DNA of 64,000 nt. It comes from Pontibacillus marinus BH030004 = DSM 16465 (GTDB taxonomy: Bacteria > Bacillota > Bacilli > Bacillales > BH030062). Under the pieces are notes generated by a model, which saw only the letters and a list, made by a program, of their open reading frames with translations, made no database searches and was not told where the DNA came from. The DNA is taken from the NCBI RefSeq assembly GCF_000425225.1, contig NZ_AULJ01000033.1:16476-80475 (forward strand). The letters are read 5' to 3'. A program made the position numbers and the translations under genes. Positions 1-9,834 of this stretch are shown here, piece by piece (positions within the stretch are counted from its first letter, which is position 1; every line of letters begins with the position of its first letter).

Positions 1-1
1 T

Positions 2-3000
2 GCAATATTAACACGTCGCGCTCTTGAGCTTGCTGTGAAGTGGCTTTACAGTTCTGACAGTGAATTAAAAGTTCCTTATCAAGAGAATTTATCGAGTTTG
101 ATTCACGATCCTAATTTTTTATCTATTATTGATGAAGACTTACTACCTTTGTTAAAGTATATCGTTAAGCTAGGTAATGTTTCAGTCCATACCAATGCAA
201 ATATTGATCGTGATGAAGCAACTTTATCTCTACACAACCTACACCAGTTTATTGCTTGGATTGATTACTGTTATTCGGATGAATATACAGCAAAAGAATT
301 TGATGAGTCTTTATTACAACATGGGGAAGAGAAACGTGTTCGACCAAAAGAATTGCAAGATTTATATGATCAATTAAGCTCTAAAGATAAACGCTTAGAA
401 GAAATGATGAAGGAAAACGAAGAGATCCGTAAGATAAATACTAATAAGCGTGAATCAAATAAAAACCAATATGATTTCCAAGTCGATGAGATTACTGAAT
501 TTGAAACAAGACAGAAGTATATTGATCTTGATTTGAAGTTAGCAGGCTGGGAATTCGGTAAGAACGTTATGAGGGAATACGAGGTAACAGGAATGCCGAA
601 TGATCAAGGCGTTGGTTTTGTTGATTATGTATTGCTTGGGGAAAATGGTAAACCAATAGGTGTGGTAGAAGCTAAAAGAACGTCGAAAGATCCTGGTGCC
701 GGTAAGCAACAAGCTAAACTTTACGCTGACTGCATTGAACAAATGTATGGGCAACGTCCTGTTATTTTTTATACGAATGGCTTTGAGACTTATATTTGGC
801 ATCAACCATATCCACCACGGAGAGTATTTGGTTTCTATAGTAACTCCGACTTAAAATTAGTAATTGATCGTCTCACAATGAAGCGTGAACTAAAAAATAT
901 TGAAATTAACGATGACATTACGAATCGTTATTATCAAAAGGAATCAATATTAGCAGTTTGTGACGCGTTAGAACAAAATCAGCGAAAGATGCTTTTAGTT
1001 ATGGCAACAGGTAGCGGGAAAACAAGAACAGCAATTTCTATTGTGGATGTTCTTTCTCGACATAACTGGGTTAAGAACGTTTTGTTTCTAGCAGATCGTA
1101 AGACCCTTCTACTTCAGGCGAAGAAAAATTTTAATAACCTTTTGCCAAGCTTATCGTTATGTAATCTCTTAGATAACAAAGAGAATCCCGATGAAAGTCG
1201 GATGGTCTTCTCAACTTATCCAACGATGATGAATGCCATTGATGAGGTAAAACGGAAAGATGGCAAGAAGTTATTTACTATAGGTCATTTTGACTTAATT
1301 ATTGTAGATGAGTCCCATAGAAGTATCTATAAAAAATACCGTTCAATCTTTAATTACTTTGATGGCATGCTTCTAGGATTGACTGCAACTCCAAAGGATG
1401 AAATTGATAAAAATACGTATGATGTATTTAACCTTGAAAGTGGTGCGCCAACATATGCTTACGAGTTAGAGAAAGCTGTTGAAGATGAATATCTGGTGGA
1501 TTACAGAACAATTGAAACAAAAATGAAATTCCTCGAAGAAGGTATTCGTTATGATGATTTATCAGATGAAGAGAAAGAATTATATGAAGAAACGTTTGAG
1601 GATGAAGTAGGAGAGGATATTGATAGCGGAGCCTTAAATGAGTGGTTATTTAATGCTGACACTATTGATACCGTTCTTAAAAATTTAATGGAAAAGGGAA
1701 TTCATGTTGAAGGTGGAGACAAACTTGGCAAAACTATTGTCTTTGCTAAAAATCATCAACATGCGCTGAAGATAGTTGAAAGATTTGATGCACTATTCCC
1801 TGAATATGGTGGGGAATTTGCCAAAGTCATCGACTATAGTGTGAACTATTACCAATCATTAATTGAAGATTTTTCTACACAGGAAAAGATGCCACAGATA
1901 GCTGTGTCAGTTGATATGCTTGATACTGGTGTAGATATTCCCGAAGTTGTAAACTTAGTGTTCTTTAAGAAAGTCCGCTCAAAATCAAAGTTCTGGCAAA
2001 TGATTGGTCGAGGAACACGGTTATGCCCAGATCTGTTGGGTGTAGGACAGGATAAAACACACTTTCTAATTTTTGATTATTGCGGTAATTTTGAATTTTT
2101 TAGAGAGAACCCCAAAGGTATGGAAGCGAAAGCGACTGAAAGTTTGACGGAAAAGCTATTTAATTCAAAGCTTGAAATTATCAAAGAGCTTCAGGGGATG
2201 GAATATCAAACAGAAGATTATATATCACATCGTAACGAAATTATTAATGATGTCTTTGCAGATATTAATGCATTAGATGATGAAAATTTCCGGGTTCGCC
2301 AACATCTACAACATGTTCATAAATATAAAAATAAAGATAACTTGAACTCTTTAACCGTAATGAACGTAAATGAAATAAAAGAACATATATCACCTATTAT
2401 TGTTCCATTTAATGATGACGAATTTGCCAAACGCTTTGACCTAGTATTGTACACAATTGAGTTAGCTAAATTACAAACAAAAAATGCTACTAAGCCTATT
2501 CGTAGCGTTGTTACAACTGCAGAAGCATTATCTAAGTTAGGAACAATTCCTCAAGTGGTTGAACAACAGCCTATTATAAATAAGGTTCTAACAGAAGAGT
2601 TTTGGGAGAGTGCCGACATCTTTGAACTTGAAAGTGTACGTGAAGCATTGCGTGATCTTATCAAGTTTATTGAAAAAGAAAAGCAGAAAATGTACTTTAC
2701 CAACTTCAAAGACCAAGTACTTGAAGTGAAAGAGAGCGGTCCAATCTTCCATGCGAACGATTTGCAAAATTATAAGAAAAAAGTTCACCATTATCTTCAG
2801 CAACACAGAGATCAGTTAGCGATTCATAAGTTAAGAAATAACAAGCAGTTAACGGATCAAGATTTAAAGTCCTTAGAAGATATTCTTTGGAATGAATTGG
2901 GTACAAAAGAAGACTATAAAAAGGACTTTGGGGATACCCCTGTAACAAAACTTGTGAGGCAAGTAGTTGGATTAGACCCACAAGCTGCCAATGATGCATT

Positions 3001-3235
3001 TTCCGAGTTTTTATCTACTGAAAATCTCAATATTCAACAAAGTAGATTTGTTAAGCTTATTGTGGACTATGTTGTAAGAAATGGGGTAATGGATAAAAAA
3101 GTTTTACAACAGGATCCGTTTAAGTCAGTAGGAAGCATAGTTGAATTGTTTAAAGATAATATGGATGATGCCCATAGGATTATTGGGATTATCGATGAGA
3201 TAAATAGAAATTCTGAAGAGATTTCTGGAGCATGA
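2..3235 (+). CDS. hsdR: Type I restriction enzyme R subunit (5' end outside window)
   Basis: This is the motor and nuclease subunit of a type I restriction-modification complex, which translocates DNA and cuts it away from an unmethylated target. The reading frame is open to the window edge and the residues before the first GTG (position 35) already read like the DUF4145-type N-terminus of the family, so the true start lies upstream. In order, it shows a charged N-terminal region, a PD-(D/E)xK nuclease site ending in EAK (near 670), Walker A GSGKT (near 1015), DESH box (near 1310), LTATP motif (near 1380), motif VI with GRGTR (near 2005) and the C-terminal domain that docks on HsdM/HsdS. No hsdM or hsdS is visible downstream, so they should lie before the window. 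The frame is intact, with no stops or frameshifts. Confidence 0.93.
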   Translation, partial: AILTRRALELAVKWLYSSDSELKVPYQENLSSLIHDPNFLSIIDEDLLPLLKYIVKLGNVSVHTNANIDRDEATLSLHNLHQFIAWIDYCYSDEYTAKEFDESLLQHGEEKRVRPKELQDLYDQLSSKDKRLEEMMKENEEIRKINTNKRESNKNQYDFQVDEITEFETRQKYIDLDLKLAGWEFGKNVMREYEVTGMPNDQGVGFVDYVLLGENGKPIGVVEAKRTSKDPGAGKQQAKLYADCIEQMYGQRPVIFYTNGFETYIWHQPYPPRRVFGFYSNSDLKLVIDRLTMKRELKNIEINDDITNRYYQKESILAVCDALEQNQRKMLLVMATGSGKTRTAISIVDVLSRHNWVKNVLFLADRKTLLLQAKKNFNNLLPSLSLCNLLDNKENPDESRMVFSTYPTMMNAIDEVKRKDGKKLFTIGHFDLIIVDESHRSIYKKYRSIFNYFDGMLLGLTATPKDEIDKNTYDVFNLESGAPTYAYELEKAVEDEYLVDYRTIETKMKFLEEGIRYDDLSDEEKELYEETFEDEVGEDIDSGALNEWLFNADTIDTVLKNLMEKGIHVEGGDKLGKTIVFAKNHQHALKIVERFDALFPEYGGEFAKVIDYSVNYYQSLIEDFSTQEKMPQIAVSVDMLDTGVDIPEVVNLVFFKKVRSKSKFWQMIGRGTRLCPDLLGVGQDKTHFLIFDYCGNFEFFRENPKGMEAKATESLTEKLFNSKLEIIKELQGMEYQTEDYISHRNEIINDVFADINALDDENFRVRQHLQHVHKYKNKDNLNSLTVMNVNEIKEHISPIIVPFNDDEFAKRFDLVLYTIELAKLQTKNATKPIRSVVTTAEALSKLGTIPQVVEQQPIINKVLTEEFWESADIFELESVREALRDLIKFIEKEKQKMYFTNFKDQVLEVKESGPIFHANDLQNYKKKVHHYLQQHRDQLAIHKLRNNKQLTDQDLKSLEDILWNELGTKEDYKKDFGDTPVTKLVRQVVGLDPQAANDAFSEFLSTENLNIQQSRFVKLIVDYVVRNGVMDKKVLQQDPFKSVGSIVELFKDNMDDAHRIIGIIDEINRNSEEISGA

Positions 3236-3260
3236 ATTATATTTGGCACTAGTTCAATTG

Positions 3261-3292
3261 AAGGCACTTAATATTATTTTAGGTGCCTTTAA
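3261..3292 (+). terminator. Terminator after hsdR
   Basis: AAGGCAC and GTGCCTT arms followed by a T-rich run, 25 nt after the hsdR stop. The stem is short but well placed. Confidence 0.6.
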
Positions 3293-3738
3293 TTTTACCA
3301 ATGGTGACTAACCACAAACCTTGGGCTCTATCTCTAGTAATTCGAATTCTACAGAAAGAATAATACTTTCCAACATTTAAAATCATATTAGAGAATTATG
3401 GGCATTGGTAATACTAGCGGATAATTAGTAATAATATTCTTCATTCATAAGAATACAATAAATTTCGAAGTTTTGTGGAAGTGTGCTTACTGATTTAATT
3501 AGGAATTACATAATAGAACTAAAATAAGTAGATATTGTAACTAAGACAAATGAAAGCTTCATAAAGTAGAACTAAGTTTATAAGAGATGACTCCGACATT
3601 TAGCCGGAGTCATTTTTTAATGTAGTAATCAAATTTCTCATATAAAAAATCATAAATTGGGAAGGAAGTCGTGATGGTTTGTCGAATTTTGGAATAAAGG
3701 AAACGTTAATTTTGTCATTGAGTTAAGAGAATAACTAG
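3293..3738. other. Non-coding gap in defence island
   Basis: About 450 bases of AT-rich sequence between hsdR and the helicase gene. I see no open frame with a ribosome binding site. It contains one strong hairpin terminator (3588-3618) that has no gene directly in front of it, which suggests a lost or very short transcription unit. Confidence 0.5.
3588..3618 (+). terminator. Orphan intrinsic terminator
   Basis: ATGACTCCG (3588-3596) pairs with CGGAGTCAT (3604-3612), followed by six T. There is no coding sequence in the 350 bases before it, so it may end a small RNA or mark a deleted gene. Confidence 0.7.
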
Positions 3739-3750
3739 GTGGTGATAAGG

Positions 3751-6216
3751 TTGAGTAAAGAAGGTAAGACGAAAGGTTTATTCCCTTTTAAGCCAGGTTT
3801 ATGTACTAAAAGTGCACACATTAATTATAGTCAATTCCCACGTTCTTCTGAATTTGAAACTAAATATTTTGAAGATACAAAAGAAATTGCCCAGAAGGAC
3901 TTAGAAAACATAGAAGCTAAAAAAAATACAGATTACCAAGCAGGAATCACAATATCTACTAATAGAGCTCTTAGAACAAAAGATAGGGAAGTGAAAAAAC
4001 CAATTTTAGAGGAGCAAACAAAAAAGCCTTATTTTGGTAGGCTGGATATTTTGAATGAAGAAGGGGATAAAGAAACTGTATATATAGGAAGAAATGGTAT
4101 GGCAGATGATAATGATATTCGAGTGTACCATATTCTTTCAGCTTTTGGAGCTATATACAATCAATCAAAAATTGGTGATTTAAGCCATGATAAATTAGGG
4201 GAAGTCACTGTAAATTTAAAAAGACAAATAGAAAGTGAAAATGGTGAGTTTATAAATTTCCATGACTTAAAGTGGGATGAGGAAAAAGGTTATTTTGATC
4301 CTGTATTAGAAAAAAGGCTGAATGATAATGCAAAAGAAAAGTTGTCAGAAATTTGGGAGACAATACAAGCCGAGCAAGATTTAGTTATGAGGAAGAATAT
4401 ATCAGTACCGATATTCATTCAAGGATCTGCCGGGAGTGGAAAAACAGTCATAGCACTCCACCGAATTTCTTATTTACTATACGAGCATAAAAATATAAAT
4501 CCAGATAAGATATTAATAATGGCCCCTAATAACATGTACTTAAACTACATTAAAGATATATCTCCGGATATCAATAAGGTAAACCAATCAACTTTTGAAG
4601 AATATTGCATAAACAGGTTGCCTTTTAAGAAAAATAAATTCAATATGAAAGATTATTTCCATTATTTTAAGCAAAATATGGAGGATGATTCTGAATATCT
4701 ATCTATAAAGGAAAAAGGTAGCATTGAATATAAAAATAAGCTTAATGATTTCTTAGAAACAAGTGATTTCCTTGAAAAGTATCTACCAAAAGAAGGTATA
4801 AACATTGAGTTTGATGATGTGAATTTTACTTTTACTTTAGAGAGAATTCATAAATTAGCAAAGGATTATATAGAAAACTCCTCTTTTAAAGTAGCTAAAG
4901 AACGAGTATTAAAAACTATTAAACAGGAATCTAAATCAAAACAAGGAAAAAAAGACTGGGGATTTGACGACAGAGGATACGAAAGGTTAATTGATAAAGA
5001 AATTTTGAAATTGGATAAGTCGTGGAAAATCCCAAGTGTATTTGAAATATATTTTGATTTTTGCACAAACATAGAAGTAATGAAGGCGATTATGGTAGAG
5101 GAAAAAGCTGAACTTATTGTTGAGAATAACAAAATCAATAAATCAAAAAAATTAGTAACGTATGACGATTTACCTGCTTTACTGTTTATTCAACAAAAAT
5201 ATTTTGAGGGAATTGGTATTCTACATAAAAGGAAGAATCAAAGTCAACCTACTCAGGAAGGCTATGATTATGTTTTAGTAGATGAGATTCAAGATTATAG
5301 TCCTTTCCATATTTTTATGATTCAGCAAGTAGTTAAAAATTCTAGAATGACACTACTCGGAGACTTGGGACAAGGCATATTTTCTCCAAGAGGAATAGAT
5401 AATTGGGATACAGCATTTGCTTCATTACAAGGTGATGCCAAGGATGAATATGAATATATTGAATTAAGCACAATATATCGCTCAACACTAGAGATTGTAA
5501 ATTATGCGAATCAAATATTAAAACCATATAGTCAAGATAGATATACACTATCCAATCCAATTGGTCGTGAAGGTCCTAAACCAAGACACCACAAATTTAA
5601 TTCGATGAATAACCAATTAGATCAAATAATAAGTTTATGTAATGACCTAGATGAGCAATCTTTTGAGAGCATAGCTATCATCACAAAAGATTGGGAAGAG
5701 GCGTTTGCCCTCTACAGTGGACTAAAACACAAAATCAAAAATGTAGAGTTAGTTGGTGAATCTTCCAAAGAGATAACTGGAGGTATTATTATTAGTCCAG
5801 TATATCTTACAAAAGGTTTTGAGTATGATTCAGTAATTATTGCAAATGCTTCAAGGGACGTGTATGAAGACTCATATTATTCACGAAAACTATTATACGT
5901 AGCAGTAACAAGAGCACTACATCAAGTACATGTACTATATAGAAATGAACTAACTTTACCTTTAATGGAAATTCAACAGCCTTCAAAGGCAAAAAACATT
6001 AGAGAAGAATTAAAGAATAATCAAAAGATAAAAGATGAAATTGATCAAAGTTTGGAAACTAATAAGAAGAGCCTAATAACAAAAGTAGAAAGCGAATTGA
6101 ATACTATTTTTAATAATCAAGCAGAAGAAATATATGAGTTGAAAAAGAAAGTGGCTAGGCTTGAGCAAGAGGTTGAGTACTATAAAAAGAAGTACTTAAA
6201 AAATAAAAAAGGTTAA
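3751..6216 (+). CDS. HelD/UvrD-like superfamily 1 helicase
   Basis: A large SF1 ATPase of the HelD/UvrD class, 821 residues from the TTG at 3751. That start is preceded by AGGTGGTGA at good distance; the GTG at 3739 has no such signal. It shows an N-terminal charged region, Walker A GSAGSGKT (about residues 225-232), a VDEIQD Walker B (about 511), a GDLGQ motif, a C-terminal helicase half with a TRA motif, and a coiled-coil tail of about 80 residues. HelD of Bacillus (about 770 residues) recycles stalled RNA polymerase. This protein has the same layout but diverges strongly, and it sits between restriction and ATPase/nuclease genes, so an island-specific role in defence or phage transcription control is possible. 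The family call is firm; the substrate is unknown. Confidence 0.78.
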   Translation: MSKEGKTKGLFPFKPGLCTKSAHINYSQFPRSSEFETKYFEDTKEIAQKDLENIEAKKNTDYQAGITISTNRALRTKDREVKKPILEEQTKKPYFGRLDILNEEGDKETVYIGRNGMADDNDIRVYHILSAFGAIYNQSKIGDLSHDKLGEVTVNLKRQIESENGEFINFHDLKWDEEKGYFDPVLEKRLNDNAKEKLSEIWETIQAEQDLVMRKNISVPIFIQGSAGSGKTVIALHRISYLLYEHKNINPDKILIMAPNNMYLNYIKDISPDINKVNQSTFEEYCINRLPFKKNKFNMKDYFHYFKQNMEDDSEYLSIKEKGSIEYKNKLNDFLETSDFLEKYLPKEGINIEFDDVNFTFTLERIHKLAKDYIENSSFKVAKERVLKTIKQESKSKQGKKDWGFDDRGYERLIDKEILKLDKSWKIPSVFEIYFDFCTNIEVMKAIMVEEKAELIVENNKINKSKKLVTYDDLPALLFIQQKYFEGIGILHKRKNQSQPTQEGYDYVLVDEIQDYSPFHIFMIQQVVKNSRMTLLGDLGQGIFSPRGIDNWDTAFASLQGDAKDEYEYIELSTIYRSTLEIVNYANQILKPYSQDRYTLSNPIGREGPKPRHHKFNSMNNQLDQIISLCNDLDEQSFESIAIITKDWEEAFALYSGLKHKIKNVELVGESSKEITGGIIISPVYLTKGFEYDSVIIANASRDVYEDSYYSRKLLYVAVTRALHQVHVLYRNELTLPLMEIQQPSKAKNIREELKNNQKIKDEIDQSLETNKKSLITKVESELNTIFNNQAEEIYELKKKVARLEQEVEYYKKKYLKNKKG

Positions 6217-6331
6217 TTTCTATCTATTCTCTTATTCAACCAATTAAACATTACTTATTTTTCCAAATTAACCTATAAACTTTTATATATGTCTTAATAG
6301 AAATAATATACTTGTTGAGAGGATTTTATCT

Positions 6332-7360
6332 ATGCCATATACGATCAAGTCTTCTGAGAAACTTAGACCGGCTGGTGCTGAATATGAGACGAAGGCACTG
6401 TTATACTTGATGAACTTTAGGGTTGATAGTTCTGAAGTCTATTATTATGTTGTGGACTTTTTTAACGATTTAACAGGAATGAATAGAACTGGCAGAAAAA
6501 TGTGGGACATTCAATCTAAAGGGGCAAAGAATTCTTCACCTAAAGCACTAGGAAAAGAACTAGTTACTTTATTTAAAAATCATACAAGTGATTTTGAATT
6601 CGATTGTTTTGTATTATTTTTAGGAGGGGTGTCAACTACTGTCAGGACCGATCAAAGTAAAAATATTTTTGATATCAAAAATATTACACCAAGCGCATAT
6701 AAAAAAATGAAACAAGGATTATTAGAAGAGTGCTATGATAAAAGTTATATAGATAATAAAAACATTAACGATAAAGAGCTAGATGAATTTTTGTGTAAAG
6801 TTCAATTTGTTGTTGATGATAAAAAGCCCCATGAATATGTAAAATCTATTATTAAGACCCATACAAAGTTAATTCCTAATGAAGAAATATTAAATACTAT
6901 TTTTAATGAGATTAGAGATAAACAAGCAAGTAAAAAATATGCCAGTGTCGTGGAGAGTATTACCATTGAAACAACTCATGAAGCGTTAAACCATTTTCGG
7001 CATCTGACTACTGGAGAGATTAGATTATTAACTATTTCTCGAATTATTAACAGAAATCTTTTTGATAAAGGAGTTCCTTTATCCTTTTATATTATTTTAA
7101 ATAGTGTACCAGATGAAAGGAAAAAAGATGTGATCCTAGAAAGCCAATTGGCATTGTCTAAAGCTTTGTTTAATAAAAATAATGCAGATAGTTTTTGGAG
7201 CTTATTTGAAAATATTTATTCAACAATAGTTCATAATCCTGATGATAATGTAAATATGCTTTATGAAAAGTTAAATCATGATAAAGTCGATCAGTGTTAC
7301 GATTTTGAGGTTATTTCATTAAAGTATTTTATTTCTTTAATTAAGGACGGTATTGAATAA
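6332..7360 (+). CDS. Predicted nuclease-like effector of a two-gene defence unit
   Basis: 342 residues, no family recognised with certainty. The N-terminal third looks like a PD-(D/E)xK fold of the Cap4/DUF4297 kind: Asp42/Asp46 are followed by D59-I-Q61-S-K63-G, matching the D...QxK core. The C-terminal part (about 200-342) is helical and resembles the C-terminal domain of proteins paired with SMC-like ATPases in ABC-three-component and Lamassu systems. Start ATG 6332 lies after GAGAGGA. The stop TAA shares one base with the ATG of the next gene, so the two are translationally coupled. AT-rich codon use matches the flanking island genes. The likely role is the DNA-cutting effector controlled by the ATPase; this is inference from fold motifs and neighbour. 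Confidence 0.6.
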   Translation: MPYTIKSSEKLRPAGAEYETKALLYLMNFRVDSSEVYYYVVDFFNDLTGMNRTGRKMWDIQSKGAKNSSPKALGKELVTLFKNHTSDFEFDCFVLFLGGVSTTVRTDQSKNIFDIKNITPSAYKKMKQGLLEECYDKSYIDNKNINDKELDEFLCKVQFVVDDKKPHEYVKSIIKTHTKLIPNEEILNTIFNEIRDKQASKKYASVVESITIETTHEALNHFRHLTTGEIRLLTISRIINRNLFDKGVPLSFYIILNSVPDERKKDVILESQLALSKALFNKNNADSFWSLFENIYSTIVHNPDDNVNMLYEKLNHDKVDQCYDFEVISLKYFISLIKDGIE

Positions 7361-8976
7361 TGCTAATAAAAAAAGTTGCTATAGGTAATGAACATGAAGC
7401 ATTTATTGAAAACAGATTTTCGGATAAAATGAATATTATTTCTAGTGATGATAACAACCGAGGGAAGACAATATTAATTCAAGGTATGATGTACGCACTA
7501 GGCAATAATCCTGTATTCCCATCAACATTTAATTATACTAATTATTATTATATAGTTGAATTTCTTCATAACGATATTATATATAAAATATGTAGAAACA
7601 AGGATTTATTTTTTATTCAATTTAATGAATCTTTGATAATTTTTGAAAATGTTTCCGAATTGAAGCGGTATTGGCATAAAAATATAAGTTCATTGCCAAT
7701 TATAACTAAAAATGATTTCAAACGAATAGTTGATCCAGAACTTTACTTACAAGTATTTTTTGTAGGACAAGACAAAAAAGATACTTCTAATATCGCAAAT
7801 AAAGGATTGTACAATAAAGAAGATTTCAAAAATATGCTTTATTCACTAGCTGGAATAAAGAATGATATTGTGGATATCGATAATATTAAAAACATTAGAC
7901 AGAAAATTTCGAATTTAAAAGATGAGAAGAAGCTTCTATTGAAACAATCAAAAATTTTGAAATCTCAGAAGAAACCTATAGCATATTTAAGCAGCACTAA
8001 TGACAGAATAAATTTTAAAGATAGTCTAAAAAAAATTGAAAAAGTTAAGGGGAAATTAACAGAATTAAATAAAGACCGTAATAAAAATATAAATAGAAAA
8101 TTTAAATGCGAAATAACGATTAAAGAGTTAAATTCTTTAAATAGAAATTTAGAATCCGGTGAATTGGTATGTTTAGAATGTGGATCCAACCATATTGGTT
8201 ACAAAGCTACCACTAAGCAAAAGTATTCTTTTGATATATCAACACCAGAAATACGAAAGCAAATTCTGGAGTCTCTTAATAATAAAATTCAGGATTATCA
8301 AGAAGAAGTTGAACGTATAACTTTATTAATTAATAAGGAACAATCTAAACTTAAAGAACTATTATCTGTTGAGGAAATATCATTAGAATCATTAGTTGCA
8401 TATAAAGATGATGTGCTTAGTGTTTCAGACGCTGAAAACAAATTAAACTCTATCGAAGATGATTTAAAAAAATTAGAAAATCAAAAGAAAGAAGCTTCAA
8501 ATGACATAGAAGGTGTTAAAGAAGAACAAAACAACCTCTATTATTCGATTCTAAGCACAATGAATGAAAGTTATAATTCAGTTGATCCTTTAGGTAATAT
8601 AGAGTTCGATAATATCTTTACTAAAAAAACAGAAACTTATTCTGGCAGTGAACAAACTATTTATCATTTAGTTAAAGTTTATTCTCTAGCCAAAATACTA
8701 AAACATGATTATCCAATTGTTGTTGATTCATTCCGTGCAGAAGATTTATCGACTAAAAAAGAAAAAGTTATTTTAGATTTATTTAAAAAATTGGATACTC
8801 AAATAATATTAACAACCACCTTGAAAAGTGAAGAAATTGGAAAGTATGACAAAAAAGAGTTTGACTTTATTAACCATATTGATTATTCTAATCATTCTCC
8901 AAGTAAAATTCTTCAATCTAGGTATGTAGATGAGTTCAAAAAACTTCTTGGTGGTTTTTCTATAAATTTTAGATGA
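7360..8976 (+). CDS. SMC/Rad50-like ATPase with zinc-hook CxxC (Lamassu LmuB-like)
   Basis: 538 residues of ABC/SMC type. The head starts with a degenerate P-loop, S29-D-D-N-N-R-G35-K36-T37, in which the first glycine is replaced but GKT is kept. A coiled coil follows, interrupted at its tip by C271-L-E-C274, which resembles a Rad50 zinc hook; a second coiled coil and the C-terminal head have S428-G-S-E-Q as ABC signature and V-V-D456-S457-F-R as Walker B, where the usual catalytic Glu is Ser. The combination of NxxGKT, a CxxC hook and DSxR is known from defence-associated ATPases (Lamassu LmuB, ABC-3C). It is the sensor/motor partner of the preceding nuclease-like protein. It is shorter than Rad50 or SMC. 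Confidence 0.68.
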   Translation: MLIKKVAIGNEHEAFIENRFSDKMNIISSDDNNRGKTILIQGMMYALGNNPVFPSTFNYTNYYYIVEFLHNDIIYKICRNKDLFFIQFNESLIIFENVSELKRYWHKNISSLPIITKNDFKRIVDPELYLQVFFVGQDKKDTSNIANKGLYNKEDFKNMLYSLAGIKNDIVDIDNIKNIRQKISNLKDEKKLLLKQSKILKSQKKPIAYLSSTNDRINFKDSLKKIEKVKGKLTELNKDRNKNINRKFKCEITIKELNSLNRNLESGELVCLECGSNHIGYKATTKQKYSFDISTPEIRKQILESLNNKIQDYQEEVERITLLINKEQSKLKELLSVEEISLESLVAYKDDVLSVSDAENKLNSIEDDLKKLENQKKEASNDIEGVKEEQNNLYYSILSTMNESYNSVDPLGNIEFDNIFTKKTETYSGSEQTIYHLVKVYSLAKILKHDYPIVVDSFRAEDLSTKKEKVILDLFKKLDTQIILTTTLKSEEIGKYDKKEFDFINHIDYSNHSPSKILQSRYVDEFKKLLGGFSINFR

Positions 8977-9472
8977 GGATAATGGGGTACACGGGATTGT
9001 TGATTATATTAACCACAACTTTTTCTTTTTAATGGTGACTGAATAATAAATATTTCGAGGAATTGTGAAGAAGTTCTAGAGGTTTTACATAAATTTATTA
9101 CATAGCCTTAACGAATCCAAATCATACATGTCCTGTTTTTGACTTTTAATCACCACGATTAATTATTAGTAAGCAATAACGAAAAAGGTAAATATTACTA
9201 CATCTTTAATTTTGCAATCACCAAACAACCCAAGTTGTGTGTGTAGATAGAACAAATTCCACTTTTCAAGGAGCTAAAATGCTAACATTTTGCTAACGCA
9301 ATCCAGTAAAAAACGATAAATTCCTGTTAAAGATGTTACAGCCAACAATATTCAAAACGTTGATTTACCGCACTGTACGCATACACCGTTAAAGATATTA
9401 CACACTCTCACCATAGGGGCGGCATGATGTGATGACCGCTCTACCCCTTGATATATAAGGGTTTTGAAGTAA

Positions 9473-9551
9473 TTTGCTAACAAAATGCTAACATAGTGTA
9501 AAAAAATAAAGGCTTCTCATTAGTTGATTAAACTTTTGAGAAGCCTCTTTT
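9473..9551 (+). repeat. TGCTAAC repeat plus GGCTTCTCA hairpin, copy 1
   Basis: Tandem TTGCTAACA / ATGCTAACAT is followed by an A-rich spacer and a hairpin with arms GGCTTCTCA (9511-9519) and TGAGAAGCC (9537-9545), then T-run. A closely similar unit occurs at 12340-12406, and related ones at 22169 and 23007. Confidence 0.6.
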
Positions 9552-9756
9552 GATTGTTGTTATGGAAGGGCTTGATTACAGTGATTATTTTCAATTAGAT
9601 CACTTTTCTCTAAAAGGAACAGATTATGGAATAACTTTTGGTTCGAATAAGGAATTGCCCACTAACACATGAAGAAAGTATAGTGGGAAATGACCAAGTA
9701 GTTAGTTATATGAAGGTATAAAGGCAGCAGAGAGATTTGTAATTTTGATACTTGTA

Positions 9757-9802
9757 GTAAAAAAAGATAGGTAAAGCTAATCTTATCTTTGCTAAACCTA
9801 TC
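9757..9802 (-). terminator. Terminator of the XRE-cupin gene
   Basis: Read on the minus strand, GATAGGTTTAGC pairs with GCTTTACCTATC (two internal mismatches) and is followed by seven T. It lies about 35 bases after the stop codon of the regulator. Confidence 0.65.
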
Positions 9803-9834
9803 CAACTTTTGTATATATGCCTCGCCGTAATGCC

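Larger units (their letters stand above)
8977..9834. other. Non-coding island boundary with attachment-like repeats
   Basis: About 860 bases without a supported gene. Notable are two clusters of paired TGCTAAC repeats (9280-9296, 9473-9490), a short inverted repeat around the CCCTTGATATATAAGGG stretch at 9445-9461, and a terminator at 9509-9551. Paired TGCTAAC repeats of this kind commonly lie beside tyrosine integrase genes in Bacillaceae, but no integrase frame is left here. I read it as a scar of an integrative element at the right end of the defence island. Confidence 0.45.
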
